In this document: in pieces, positions 1-8,595 of the stretch
Numbering within the stretch: the first letter of the stretch is position 1
Layout of the letters: every line of letters begins with the position of its first letter
Source: Pseudomonas typographi
GTDB taxonomy: Bacteria > Pseudomonadota > Gammaproteobacteria > Pseudomonadales > Pseudomonadaceae
NCBI RefSeq assembly: GCF_014694385.1
Contig: NZ_JAAOCA010000008.1
Coordinates: 62,001-126,000 of the forward strand
Reading direction: 5' to 3'
DNA: 64,000 nt
Program-made: the position numbers and the translations under genes
Notes under the pieces: model-generated
The model's database searches: none
What the model saw: the letters and a program-made list of their open reading frames with translations, nothing else
What the model was told of the DNA's origin: nothing

Positions 1-2
1 TC

Positions 3-842
3 AACTTCATGCAAGGCAAGGAACTTGCCGGGCAAGAGCGTGCCACCGGGGTGGCCGGGTTCTTGGCCGGCTACTTCGACAACGGCCTGCGCCAACGTTT
101 CGAACAGTTGGCCCATGCTCAGGACCGTTGCTTTGAAACCTTTGCCGACTTCGCGGGCAGCCACGCCCTGGCCATGTGGCAGGCGCTACTGGCCCATGAA
201 TGTACCGGCCAGGTACAGCGCCTGCGCGCCCTGGCCAGCGGTACCCACAGCCAGGCGCAGGTAGACGCGGGGCTGTCAGAGCTGTGGTTCGAGATCACTA
301 CCCAACGCATCGACATGATGAAGGCAATTGAAACCCATTTGGAGCAAAGCCTGCTCGATGCCTGCCAACGCAGCATCCAGGCAGCTCGCCTGGACCTGGA
401 AAACCACCGCCGGCTGGTCAATCGCCTGGCGAGCCTGGACCCCGCTAGCGACACGGAGCAGCAGCCACAGTTGCAGCCGCACTTGCCGCCGCACTTGCCG
501 CCGCACTTGCCGCCGCGCTTATTCAACATCCAGGCCAGCGACCTAGAAAGCACCCTGGCTGCCGACACCTTGGCACCCCACTTGGGCCGGTCGGTGCTGG
601 ACCTTTTACAGGCGCAAACCCAGCGCCTGGCCGGCGTGACCGATGAACTTGAACAGGCACGGCAGGCCTTGAACGACCGCAAAGTGGTGGAACGGGCGAA
701 AAAATGGCTAATGGACCAGCATCAGTTAAGCGAACCGCAGGCCTATGCACGGCTGCGCCAAGCGGCCATGGATCGGGGGCAACGGTTGGTCGAGGTGGCC
801 CACCAACTATTGGCCCAAGCTCAGCCTACCCCGCGGGCATGA
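3..842 (+). CDS. Nitrate-sensing (NIT) and ANTAR antiterminator, 5' end missing
   Basis: The frame is open to the left edge, so the true N-terminus lies outside the window; an internal ATG is at 9. The visible part is almost entirely helical and resembles the second half of a nitrate/nitrite-sensing NIT domain (GQERATG and the following FLAGYFDNG-like region). A low-complexity linker rich in PHLPP units follows, and then a C-terminal ANTAR domain of about 55 residues (DRKVVERAKKWLM through the AYARLRQAAM helix), which in NasR-type proteins binds nascent RNA. Family role: relieving transcription termination ahead of assimilatory nitrate reductase genes when nitrate is bound. No nas genes are visible here; they would have to lie to the left. 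The domain call is fairly secure; the target operon is inference. Confidence 0.75.
   Translation, partial: NFMQGKELAGQERATGVAGFLAGYFDNGLRQRFEQLAHAQDRCFETFADFAGSHALAMWQALLAHECTGQVQRLRALASGTHSQAQVDAGLSELWFEITTQRIDMMKAIETHLEQSLLDACQRSIQAARLDLENHRRLVNRLASLDPASDTEQQPQLQPHLPPHLPPHLPPRLFNIQASDLESTLAADTLAPHLGRSVLDLLQAQTQRLAGVTDELEQARQALNDRKVVERAKKWLMDQHQLSEPQAYARLRQAAMDRGQRLVEVAHQLLAQAQPTPRA
480..515 (+). repeat. Three perfect 12-bp tandem units inside the NIT/ANTAR linker
   Basis: The 12-base unit CACTTGCCGCCG occurs three times without change at 480-491, 492-503 and 504-515, encoding repeated HLPP in the linker between the sensory and RNA-binding domains. Perfect identity at the DNA level suggests recent slippage. 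Because the unit is a multiple of three, copy-number change alters linker length without a frameshift. Confidence 0.85.
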
Positions 843-1045
843 CCCCCGCCGCTATCGCCGGCCCGCGGGTGGCCAGCAGCCGGCACTGCGCGTTCAAAGC
901 ATGAGCTCATGCCGAATCGGTATTTAACGCACGCCCATGCAATCGTTTAGCGTCCCGCCCCATCCCATTCGCCCGGCACCTGGCCCCGCACACCCCGTTG
1001 CCCGGCACGCCGCTTCTTACCGATGAACAGCACGAAGGCCCGTTT

Positions 1046-2278
1046 ATGCCAGCATTTACCCCCGACTCCCCTACCGCCCAAGCCTGGGGTGCACCGCCTT
1101 CGGCACGCTATGAGCGCTTGGCCGCGCCGTTTCGGCCATTGTTCGCACGTATCGGGGCCGGGGCGGTAGAGCGCGAGGTCAGCCGCCGGCTGCCCGCGAC
1201 GGAACTGGGCTGGCTCAAGGACAGCGGCTTTACCGCGCTGCGTGTGCCGGTCGAGTTTGGCGGTGCCGGGGCAAGCCTTGCAGAACTGTTCGCCCTGCTC
1301 ACTGAACTGGGCCAGGCCGATTCGAACCTGGTGCAGGCGTTGCGCAGCCATTTCGGTTTCGCCGAAAGCATCCTCAATAGCCGCGACGTGCAGCGCCGCG
1401 AGCGCTGGCTGGAGCGCCTGGGCCGGGGTGAAACTGTGGGCCCGGCCAATAGCGAAACGGGCGATGCCAAGCGCGAGGCATTTTCCACCCGCCTGCTGGC
1501 CGATGGCGCGAACTGGCGCCTGGAAGGCAGTAAGTTCTACACCACCGGGGCGTTGTTCGCCGACTGGATCGATGTCGGCGCCACCACCCCAGACGGTGCC
1601 CGCGTCACTGCCACGGTGCGCCGTGACGCGCCGGGGGTGGAAGTGGTTGACGACTGGAACGGCTTCGGCCAAACCCTGACCGCCAGTGGTACCGCGCATT
1701 TTCGGGAGGTGGCGGTCAAAGCCGACGAGGTCATCGACAAAGACCAACGCTTCGCCTATTCGCCAGCCTTCTACCAATTGTTTCACCTGGCCAACCTGGC
1801 CGGTATCGGCCGCGCGATGAGCGATGAAGTGGCGCGGGCAGTGGCGGCGCGCACTCGCACCTTCAGTATTGGCAACGCCGACCGGGTGGCCCAAGACCCG
1901 CAGATTCTCGCCGTGGTAGGCCAGGTACGTAGCGCGGCCTATTGCGCAGGCGCCATCGCCACACAGAATGCCTTGGCCCTGGAGCGGGCCTTCGAGGCGC
2001 GGCACAGCCCCGAGCAGGAACAAGCGGTGGCCATCGCGGAATTGGAAGTGTGCCAATCGCTGAATGTGGTCAGTGACCTGATCATCGACGCCGCCGGGCG
2101 GCTGTTCGATGCCCTGGGCGCGTCGGCGACCCTGCGGCCCCAGGCCCTCGATCGCTTCTGGCGCAATGCCCGTACTCTCGCGTCCCATAACCCGCGGGTG
2201 TACAAGGCCCGCATCGTGGGCGACTTCGCGGTCAACGGCACCGCGCCGCCGGAGCAGTGGAAAATCGGCACCGTGTGA
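1046..2278 (+). CDS. SfnB/DszC-like acyl-CoA dehydrogenase-family flavin monooxygenase
   Basis: A 410-residue protein of the acyl-CoA dehydrogenase fold. It has the N-terminal helical domain, the middle beta domain around GPANSETGD and EGSKFYTTGALFADW, and the C-terminal helical bundle ending RVYKARIVGDFAVNGTAPP. This pattern, lacking a CoA-type catalytic Glu context, matches the flavin-dependent monooxygenase subgroup that includes DszC and SfnB, which act on reduced organosulfur compounds or serve in sulfur acquisition. I chose ATG 1046 because a GAAGG ribosome site lies 8 bases upstream; an in-frame ATG at 998 has none. It is flanked by nitrate-regulator and DNA-ligase genes, so context gives no partner, but it fits in theme with the organosulfur locus at the far end of the window. 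Substrate unknown. Confidence 0.75.
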   Translation: MPAFTPDSPTAQAWGAPPSARYERLAAPFRPLFARIGAGAVEREVSRRLPATELGWLKDSGFTALRVPVEFGGAGASLAELFALLTELGQADSNLVQALRSHFGFAESILNSRDVQRRERWLERLGRGETVGPANSETGDAKREAFSTRLLADGANWRLEGSKFYTTGALFADWIDVGATTPDGARVTATVRRDAPGVEVVDDWNGFGQTLTASGTAHFREVAVKADEVIDKDQRFAYSPAFYQLFHLANLAGIGRAMSDEVARAVAARTRTFSIGNADRVAQDPQILAVVGQVRSAAYCAGAIATQNALALERAFEARHSPEQEQAVAIAELEVCQSLNVVSDLIIDAAGRLFDALGASATLRPQALDRFWRNARTLASHNPRVYKARIVGDFAVNGTAPPEQWKIGTV

Positions 2279-2330
2279 GCAAACCCGGCCCGGGCGGGGT
2301 CCAGATCAGTAAGCACGCCCGGGACGCCCC

Positions 2331-4028
2331 ATGAAAGCCTTTGCCGACCTCTACACGCGCCTCGATGCCACGACGTCGAGCAATGCCAAACTGCAAGCCT
2401 TGGAAAGCTATTTTGCCCAGGCCCCGGCCGAAGATGCGGCCTGGGCCGTGTACTTTCTCGCCGGTGGGCGGCCACGGCAACTGGTGCCCAGCCGGGTGCT
2501 AAGGGAGGTGGCGCAGGGGCTGGCGGGGCTGCCGGAATGGCTGTTCGAGGAAAGCTACCAGGCCGTGGGCGACCTGGCCGAGACGGTATCGCTGGTGCTG
2601 CCGGACGCGCCCTATAGCAGTGATCAGGGGTTGGCCTGGTGGGTAGAACAGGCCCTGTTGCCGCTGCGTGGGCAACCTGCGCAGGTGCTGCACGAGCGGC
2701 TGCCGCCGCTATGGCAATTGCTCGACCGGCCGAGCCTGATGCTGTGCGTGAAGCTGATCACTGGGAGCTTTCGGGTCGGTGTGTCGAAGTTGCTGGTCAC
2801 TCGCGCCCTGGCGCAGTTGGCAGGGCTCGACAGTAAGCGCGTGGCCCAGCGCCTGGTCGGTTACACCGACCTTTCGCACCGCCCCAGCGCCGCCAGTTAT
2901 AAAAAGCTGATTGCCGCCGAAAACGGCGACGAGCACGCCCAGCGTGGCGGCCAACCCTACCCGTTCTTTTTGGCCCATGCGCTGCAGCAGCCGGCTGAGC
3001 GCTTCGATGAATTGCTCGGCCCCATCGAGCAGTGGCAAGCCGAATGGAAGTGGGACGGTATCCGCGCGCAGTTGGTCAAGCGTGACGGCCAACTATGGCT
3101 ATGGTCGCGCGGCGAAGAATTGATCACCGAGCGCTTTCCCGAATTCCAGGCGCTGCTGGCTCTGCTACCCGATGGCTGCGTATTGGATGGCGAGTTGGTG
3201 GTGTGGCGCGAGGCACCGGTGGACGGGGCCGTGCCGGGCACCGGCAGGCCCGATGATGCGCCGTTTCGCCCGGGTGTGCAGCCCTTCGCCTTGTTGCAAC
3301 AGCGCATTGGCCGTAAAACCCTCGGCAAGAAGCTGCTTACCGACCTGCCGGCGGTGCTGTTGGCCTACGACCTGCTCGAATGGCAAGGCCAAGATTGGCG
3401 CAGCCGGCCCCAGGCCGAGCGCCGGATGCAATTGGATACCCTCGTGGCGCACACCGCCTCGCCGCTGCTGCGCCCCTCGCCGGTGTTACACGCCGCAAGC
3501 TGGGCGCAACTGGCGGCCCAGCGCGAGCAGTCACGTGCCTTGGGCGTGGAAGGGATGATGCTCAAGGCCGGTGATGCCCTGTACGGCGTGGGCCGCACCA
3601 AAGACATGGGCACCTGGTGGAAGTGGAAGGTGGACCCGTTCAGTGTCGACGCGGTGCTAATTTACGCCCAGGCTGGCCATGGCCGGCGCGCAAGCCTTTA
3701 TACCGACTATACCTTCGCGGTATGGGATGGGCCTGTAACCCAGCCTCAGCGCCAACTGGTCCCTTTCGCTAAAGCCTACTCGGGCCTCACCGATGCCGAG
3801 ATGCACCAAGTTGATGCGGTTATCCGCCGTACCACGGTCGAGAAATTTGGCCCGGTCAGAAGCGTTACCCCCACCCTGGTGTTCGAATTGGGCTTTGAGG
3901 GCATTGCCTTATCAAAACGGCACAAAAGCGGCATTGCCGTGCGCTTTCCGCGCATGTTGCGCTGGCGCCACGACAAGTCCGTGGCTGAAGCTGATACCTT
4001 GGCGACGTTACAAGACCTGTTGAGTTGA
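2331..4028 (+). CDS. ATP-dependent DNA ligase of the ligase-associated damage-response cluster
   Basis: A 565-residue single-subunit ATP-dependent DNA ligase. The nucleotidyl-transfer lysine is K240 in the KWDG motif (motif I). Further ligase motifs follow in order: an RGEELITERFPE segment (motif Ia), DGELVVW (motif III), LAYDLLEW (motif IIIa), EGMMLKAGDALYGVG (motif IV) and the paired lysines of WWKWKVDP (motif V). A C-terminal OB domain of about 170 residues follows, and about 200 N-terminal residues form a DNA-binding domain. Enzymes of this group normally lie beside an Lhr-type helicase, a PdeM-type phosphoesterase and an exonuclease in a repair cluster. Here the helicase and PdeM genes are 4.5 kb away, separated by a transporter operon, and no exonuclease gene is adjacent. 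Function is confident; the repair pathway is family knowledge. Confidence 0.93.
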   Translation: MKAFADLYTRLDATTSSNAKLQALESYFAQAPAEDAAWAVYFLAGGRPRQLVPSRVLREVAQGLAGLPEWLFEESYQAVGDLAETVSLVLPDAPYSSDQGLAWWVEQALLPLRGQPAQVLHERLPPLWQLLDRPSLMLCVKLITGSFRVGVSKLLVTRALAQLAGLDSKRVAQRLVGYTDLSHRPSAASYKKLIAAENGDEHAQRGGQPYPFFLAHALQQPAERFDELLGPIEQWQAEWKWDGIRAQLVKRDGQLWLWSRGEELITERFPEFQALLALLPDGCVLDGELVVWREAPVDGAVPGTGRPDDAPFRPGVQPFALLQQRIGRKTLGKKLLTDLPAVLLAYDLLEWQGQDWRSRPQAERRMQLDTLVAHTASPLLRPSPVLHAASWAQLAAQREQSRALGVEGMMLKAGDALYGVGRTKDMGTWWKWKVDPFSVDAVLIYAQAGHGRRASLYTDYTFAVWDGPVTQPQRQLVPFAKAYSGLTDAEMHQVDAVIRRTTVEKFGPVRSVTPTLVFELGFEGIALSKRHKSGIAVRFPRMLRWRHDKSVAEADTLATLQDLLS

Positions 4029-4272
4029 GTCGATTTGCGCACCACAATAGCGCCCTTTCGAAAACCGGCCCGTTTCGAGGCACCCCCGTGCCCAGAGCGT
4101 GAGCGAAATTTAGCCGTTCGGTCAGAAGTGCGACGTAAAGGGATTGCCAAGCGCCCATTGCCAGCGGTTTACGCAACGATGGTGCGAAATTTGCTATTAG
4201 CATGATCTCTGGCACCTGCCGGTAACGAGCCCGCGTGACACCCACGCATCTTTGTCTTTTAAGGATTGCACA

Positions 4273-5055
4273 ATGAAAAAAGCATGGCTGACCCTTTCCG
4301 CATTGGCACTTTGCTTGTCCGCAGGCTCTGCCCTGGCCAAGGAATATAAAGTGCTGCGCTTTGGCGTCGACCCGTCCTATGCGCCGTTCGAATCCAAGGC
4401 CGCCGACGGCAGCCTGGTGGGCTTCGACATCGACCTGGGCAACGCAATCTGCAAGGAGCTGAAAGTCACCTGCAAATGGGTCGAAAACGATTTCGACGGG
4501 ATGATCCCTGGCCTGAACGCCAATAAGTTCGACGGGGTGATTTCCTCGCTGACCGTAACGCCGGCCCGTGAAAAAGCCATCGACTTTTCTGATGAACTGT
4601 TTTCCGGCCCTACCGCGCTGGTATACAAAAAAGGGTCCGGGCTGAGTGACGACGTGGCCAGCCTCAAAGGCAAAACCGTAGGCTATGAACAAGGCACCAT
4701 CCAAGAAGCCTATGCCAAGGCTGTGCTGGACAAAGCCGGGGTGACCACCAAGGCCTATCAGAACCAAGACCTGGTCTACGCCGACTTGGTTTCCGGCCGC
4801 CTCGATGCCTCCTTGCAAGACATGCTGCAAGCCGAGCTGGGCTTTCTGAAGTCGCCGCAGGGTGCCGAGTATGAAGTGTCCAAACCGTTCGAAAGCGACT
4901 TGCTGCCGGCCAAGACCGCCGTTGGCATCAAGAAGGGCAACAAGGACCTGCAAACCTTGCTGAACAAAGGCATCAAGGCGCTGCACGACGACGGCACCTA
5001 TGCTGAAATCCAGAAAAAGCACTTCGGTGACCTGAACCTGTACAGCGGCAAGTAA
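4273..5055 (+). CDS. aotJ: Periplasmic basic amino-acid binding protein (AotJ/ArgT/HisJ family)
   Basis: A 260-residue solute-binding protein with a classical signal peptide (residues 1-22, cleavage after SALA). The mature part begins KEYKVLRFGVDPSYAPFE, the family signature, and continues with GFDIDLGNAICKEL and DFDGMIPGLNANKFDGV. Start ATG 4273 is set by AAGGA 8 bases upstream. It is the first gene of a five-gene transporter unit with two permeases, an aspartoacylase-like gene and an ATPase, the order of Pseudomonas aotJQMOP for arginine and ornithine. A strong hairpin after the stop probably reduces read-through, giving the usual excess of binding protein over permease. Ligand identity (arginine, ornithine, lysine or histidine) cannot be fixed from sequence alone. 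Confidence 0.88.
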   Translation: MKKAWLTLSALALCLSAGSALAKEYKVLRFGVDPSYAPFESKAADGSLVGFDIDLGNAICKELKVTCKWVENDFDGMIPGLNANKFDGVISSLTVTPAREKAIDFSDELFSGPTALVYKKGSGLSDDVASLKGKTVGYEQGTIQEAYAKAVLDKAGVTTKAYQNQDLVYADLVSGRLDASLQDMLQAELGFLKSPQGAEYEVSKPFESDLLPAKTAVGIKKGNKDLQTLLNKGIKALHDDGTYAEIQKKHFGDLNLYSGK

Positions 5056-5067
5056 GCTGCCCCACCG

Positions 5068-5101
5068 GCGCCCGCGCCCCACAAGGGCGCGGGCGCTTTA
5101 T
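5068..5101 (+). terminator. Hairpin between the binding-protein and permease genes, probable attenuator
   Basis: A perfect 12-bp GC-only stem (5068-5079 with 5085-5096) and a five-base loop are followed by TTTATT. It sits directly after the aotJ stop and before aotQ. Its position suggests partial termination, so that the binding protein is made in excess. Confidence 0.7.
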
Positions 5102-5122
5102 TGGCCGCATAAGGGTTGATCC

Positions 5123-5851
5123 ATGCTCGACCAATTGTTGCAGGGCCTAGGGCTCTCGGCATTCAGCTTGAAAGGCTTCGGTCCCCTGCTGCTGCAGGGC
5201 ACCTGGATGACCCTCAAGCTCTCGCTGCTGTCGCTGGCCGTAAGCGTATTGCTTGGCCTGCTCGGCGCTGGCGCCAAGTTGTCCCGGATGGCCCCATTGC
5301 GCCTCATCGCCCAGTGCTACACCACGTTGATCCGCGGCGTGCCAGACCTGGTGCTGATGCTATTGATTTTCTACAGCCTGCAGATCTGGTTGAACTCGTT
5401 CACCGATGCCATGGGTTGGGACTATTTCGAGATCGACCCGTTCATCGCCGGGGTGATCACCTTGGGCTTCATCTACGGGGCTTATTTCACCGAAACCTTT
5501 CGCGGTGCGATTCTCGCCGTACCCCGTGGCCAGGCTGAGGCGGCCACCGCTTACGGCCTGGGCCGCTGGCAGCGCTTTCGCTACGTGGTATTCCCGCAAA
5601 TGATGCGCTACGCCCTGCCGGGTCTGGGCAACAACTGGATGGTGATCCTCAAGGCCACCGCCCTGGTGTCGATCATCGGCCTGGCCGACGTGGTCAAGGC
5701 AGCGCAGGACGCCGGCAAAAGCACCTACCAGTTGTTCTATTTCCTGGTGCTCGCGGCGTTGATCTACCTGGTGATCACCAGCGCCTCGAACCTCATGATG
5801 CGCCGGCTCGAACGGCGCTTCAATGTGGGTACCCGGGAGGCGCTGCGATGA
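5123..5851 (+). CDS. aotQ: Amino-acid ABC transporter permease, HisQ/AotQ type
   Basis: A 242-residue membrane protein with about five hydrophobic spans. It carries the inner-membrane EAA loop that docks the ATPase (GQAEAATAYGLGRWQRFRYVVFP), and LIRGVPDLVLMLLIFY is typical of polar amino-acid permeases of the HisM/HisQ family. It forms a heterodimer with the next gene product in the family model. Its stop overlaps the start of aotM by four bases (ATGA), indicating translational coupling. Confidence 0.88.
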   Translation: MLDQLLQGLGLSAFSLKGFGPLLLQGTWMTLKLSLLSLAVSVLLGLLGAGAKLSRMAPLRLIAQCYTTLIRGVPDLVLMLLIFYSLQIWLNSFTDAMGWDYFEIDPFIAGVITLGFIYGAYFTETFRGAILAVPRGQAEAATAYGLGRWQRFRYVVFPQMMRYALPGLGNNWMVILKATALVSIIGLADVVKAAQDAGKSTYQLFYFLVLAALIYLVITSASNLMMRRLERRFNVGTREALR

Positions 5852-6558
5852 TCGAGCTGCTGCAAGAATATTGGCGCGCCTTCCTCTACACCGACGGCAA
5901 CAATATCACCGGCCTGGCGATGACACTGTGGTTGCTGCTCGCCTCGGTGGGCATCGGTTTCGTGCTGTCGATTCCGTTGGCCATCGCCCGCTGCTCGCCA
6001 CGGCACTGGCTGCGCTGGCCAGTACAGTTCTACACCTATGTGTTCCGTGGCACGCCGCTGTACATCCAGCTACTGATTTGCTACACCGGCATCTACAGCC
6101 TGGAGGGCGTGCGCAACCAGCCGCTGCTCAATGAGTTCTTCCGCGACGCGATGAACTGCACGCTGCTGGCGTTTGCACTCAATACCTGCGCTTACACCAC
6201 CGAAATCTTCGCCGGCGCCATTCGGAACATGGCCCATGGCGAGATCGAGGCGGCCAAAGCCTATGGCCTGTCCGGTTTCAAGCTATACGCCTATGTGATC
6301 ATGCCGTCGGCATTGCGCCGGGCGTTGCCGTATTACAGCAATGAAGTGATCCTGATGCTGCATGCCACCACGGTGGCCTTTACCGCCACGGTGCCGGACA
6401 TCCTCAAGGTCGCCCGGGACGCCAATTCCGCCACCTACATGACCTTTCAGTCGTTCGGCATCGCAGCGGTGCTGTACCTGGCCATCACCTTTTCACTGGT
6501 GGGCTTGTTCCGCTTGGCCGAGCGCCGTTGGCTGGCCTTCCTTGGCCCGGCCCGATAG
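5848..6558 (+). CDS. aotM: Amino-acid ABC transporter permease, HisM/AotM type
   Basis: A 236-residue polytopic permease with FRGTPLYIQLLICYTGIYSLEG and an EAA loop (GEIEAAKAYGLSGFKLYAYVIMP), typical of HisM. It pairs with the preceding permease; the four-base overlap supports a shared message. The last residues lie 11 bases ahead of the next start, so the aspartoacylase-like gene follows in the same transcript. Confidence 0.88.
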   Translation: MIELLQEYWRAFLYTDGNNITGLAMTLWLLLASVGIGFVLSIPLAIARCSPRHWLRWPVQFYTYVFRGTPLYIQLLICYTGIYSLEGVRNQPLLNEFFRDAMNCTLLAFALNTCAYTTEIFAGAIRNMAHGEIEAAKAYGLSGFKLYAYVIMPSALRRALPYYSNEVILMLHATTVAFTATVPDILKVARDANSATYMTFQSFGIAAVLYLAITFSLVGLFRLAERRWLAFLGPAR

Positions 6559-6569
6559 GACGCCCCCAC

Positions 6570-7700
6570 ATGCAGCAGCAAACCCACGCTTTACTGGCGC
6601 CGGTGCCCGGCACCAGCCGGCAACTCGAAAGCTTTCACTTCGGCCCGGCGCCTGGCAGCGGCGAAAGCGCCGGCAAGGTCTACATCCAGGCCTCGCTGCA
6701 CGCCGATGAGTTGCCCGGCATGCTGGTGGCCTGGTACCTCAAGCAGCGCCTGGTGGAACTGGAAAACGCCGGGCGCCTGCGCCACCACATCGTGTTGGTA
6801 CCGGTGGCCAACCCCATTGGCCTTGAGCAGGTGCTGATGGACACGCCGCTGGGGCGCTACCAACTGGAAAGCGGCGAGAACTTCAACCGCCACTTCATCG
6901 ACCTGGCCGGGCCGGTGGGCGATGCCGTGCAAGCCCAACTGGGCGCAGACCCGGCACGCAACCAGGCGTTGGTGCGTGCCGCCCTGCGCGACGCGTTGTT
7001 GGCCGAGCGGCCCACTACCCAACTGCAGGCCCAGCGCCTGGTGCTTCAGCGCCTGGCGTGCGACGCCGACGTGGTGCTGGACCTGCACTGTGACTTCGAG
7101 GCGGTGGAGCACCTGTACACCACCCCCGAAGCCTGGCCGCAGGTCGAGCCCCTGGCACGTTACCTTGGCGCCCAGGCGAGCCTATTGGCCACCGACTCGG
7201 GGGGGCAGTCGTTCGATGAGTGCTTCACCCTGGTGTGGCACACACTGGCACAACGTTTCGCCGGGCGCTTCGCCATCCCCATGGGCAGCTTCTCTGTCAC
7301 CCTGGAGCTGCGCGGCCAAGGTGATGTGAGCCATGCGTTGGCCAGCCGCGATTGCCAGGCCGTGCTGAATTACCTGATGCACCGTGGCGCCATCGAGGGC
7401 GCCCCGGAAACCCTGCCGCAGTTGCTATACCCAGCCAGCCCCCTGGCGGGCGTCGAACCGGTAGCCACCCCTGAGGGCGGGGTGCTGGTGTTCTGCGCGC
7501 TGCCGGGTGAATACCTGGAAGCCGGCCAATTGATCGCTGAAGTGATCGACCCGCTGACCGACCGCGTGACCCCAGTACGCAACCGCCGGCCCGGGCTGCT
7601 ATATGCCCGCGCCCTGCGGCGCATGGCCACCGCCGGCATGGTTATCGCACACGTCGCCGGGGCTGAGGCCTACCGCAGCGGCTATCTACTTTCACCGTGA
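6570..7700 (+). CDS. aotO: Succinylglutamate desuccinylase/aspartoacylase-family protein (AotO type)
   Basis: A 376-residue zinc carboxypeptidase-fold protein. The first metal pair is seen in ASLHADELPG (His and Glu of the H-x-x-E motif) and the second metal His in VLDLHCDFEAVEHLY; the arginine-bearing substrate loop is in GENFNRHF. A C-terminal beta domain (PEGGVLVFCALPGEYLEAGQLI) resembles the biotinyl-like fold found in AstE/AspA relatives. An upstream in-frame start at 6528 lies inside aotM and was rejected; ATG 6570 has an AGGA-type site at 6557-6560. The member in aot operons sits between permease and ATPase genes, exactly as here. Its biochemical substrate is not established to my knowledge; hydrolysis of an acylated amino acid is a reasonable inference. 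Confidence 0.8.
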   Translation: MQQQTHALLAPVPGTSRQLESFHFGPAPGSGESAGKVYIQASLHADELPGMLVAWYLKQRLVELENAGRLRHHIVLVPVANPIGLEQVLMDTPLGRYQLESGENFNRHFIDLAGPVGDAVQAQLGADPARNQALVRAALRDALLAERPTTQLQAQRLVLQRLACDADVVLDLHCDFEAVEHLYTTPEAWPQVEPLARYLGAQASLLATDSGGQSFDECFTLVWHTLAQRFAGRFAIPMGSFSVTLELRGQGDVSHALASRDCQAVLNYLMHRGAIEGAPETLPQLLYPASPLAGVEPVATPEGGVLVFCALPGEYLEAGQLIAEVIDPLTDRVTPVRNRRPGLLYARALRRMATAGMVIAHVAGAEAYRSGYLLSP

Positions 7701-7713
7701 GGGCGCTTTGCGC

Positions 7714-8478
7714 ATGTACAAACTGACCATCGAAGGGCTGCACAAGCGCTACGGCGACAATGAAGTGCTCAAAGGTGTATCGCTGCGGGCCAACAGCGGC
7801 GACGTGATCTGCCTGATCGGCGCCAGCGGCTCAGGTAAGAGCACCTTCTTGCGCTGCATCAACTTCCTGGAAACCCCCAATGACGGCGCCATGACCCTGG
7901 ACGGCAAAATCGTCCGCATGGTCAGTGACACCCACGGCATGCGCGTAGCCGACGCCGATGAACTGCAGCGCCTGCGCACGCGCCTGGCCATGGTGTTTCA
8001 GCACTTTAACCTGTGGAGCCACATGACCGTGCTGGAAAACATAACCCTGGCCCCCCGGCGGGTATTGGGCGTGAGCAAACAGGATGCCGAACAACGTGCA
8101 CACCGCTACCTCGACAAAGTGGGGCTGCCGGCACGGGTCGCCGGCCAGTACCCGGCGTTTTTGTCTGGCGGCCAGCAACAGCGGGTGGCCATTGCCCGTG
8201 CCCTGGCAATGGAACCGGAAGTGATGCTGTTCGACGAACCCACCTCCGCACTGGACCCAGAACTGGTCGGGGAAGTGCTCAAGGTGATCCACGGGCTGGC
8301 CGAAGAAGGCCGCACCATGATCATGGTCACCCACGAGATGGCCTTCGCCCGGCAAGTGGCCAGCCAAGTGATGTTCCTGCACCAGGGCCGGGTCGAGGAA
8401 GAAGGCACACCGGACCACGTACTGGGCAACCCCAAGAGCGAGCGGTTGCGGCAATTCTTGAGCGGCAACTTGAAATAA
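7714..8478 (+). CDS. aotP: Amino-acid ABC transporter ATP-binding protein, HisP/AotP type
   Basis: A 254-residue ATPase with Walker A GASGSGKS (residues 36-43), a Q-loop in MVFQHFNLW, the signature [15 protein letters not shown], Walker B MLFDEPTSALD and switch histidine MVTHEM. The family insert around VSDTHGMRVADADELQ is typical of HisP-type amino-acid importers. It closes the aotJQMOP-like unit. In the canonical Pseudomonas operon the regulator argR follows; here a helicase gene follows instead, so the operon has lost or never had that neighbour. Confidence 0.92.
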   Translation: MYKLTIEGLHKRYGDNEVLKGVSLRANSGDVICLIGASGSGKSTFLRCINFLETPNDGAMTLDGKIVRMVSDTHGMRVADADELQRLRTRLAMVFQHFNLWSHMTVLENITLAPRRVLGVSKQDAEQRAHRYLDKVGLPARVAGQYPAFLSGGQQQRVAIARALAMEPEVMLFDEPTSALDPELVGEVLKVIHGLAEEGRTMIMVTHEMAFARQVASQVMFLHQGRVEEEGTPDHVLGNPKSERLRQFLSGNLK

Positions 8479-8595
8479 CGGCCGCGCTTGCGCGGGTGGG
8501 TAAAAAAGCCGGCGTTGGGTGCTTTTGCTCGCCGGCTGAAACTTGCAACTGGGCAGGGCGTGGCGTTGTCTTCCTGTTACACCCTCGATGCCGGA

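Noticed and set aside
480..515. CRISPR-like repetition
   Set aside because: The units are contiguous 12-base tandem copies inside a coding frame without spacers; no CRISPR array or cas gene is seen anywhere.
960..1010. A GGCAC-containing stretch upstream of the SfnB-like gene considered as a sigma-54 promoter
   Set aside because: Spacing between GG and GC is 11, and the -12 block lacks TTGC.
998..1045. Earlier start for the SfnB-like gene
   Set aside because: No ribosome site there, while ATG 1046 has GAAGG at proper distance.
947..2188. Long open frame on the strand opposite the SfnB-like gene
   Set aside because: It is a high-GC antisense shadow; the plus-strand protein has clear family motifs.
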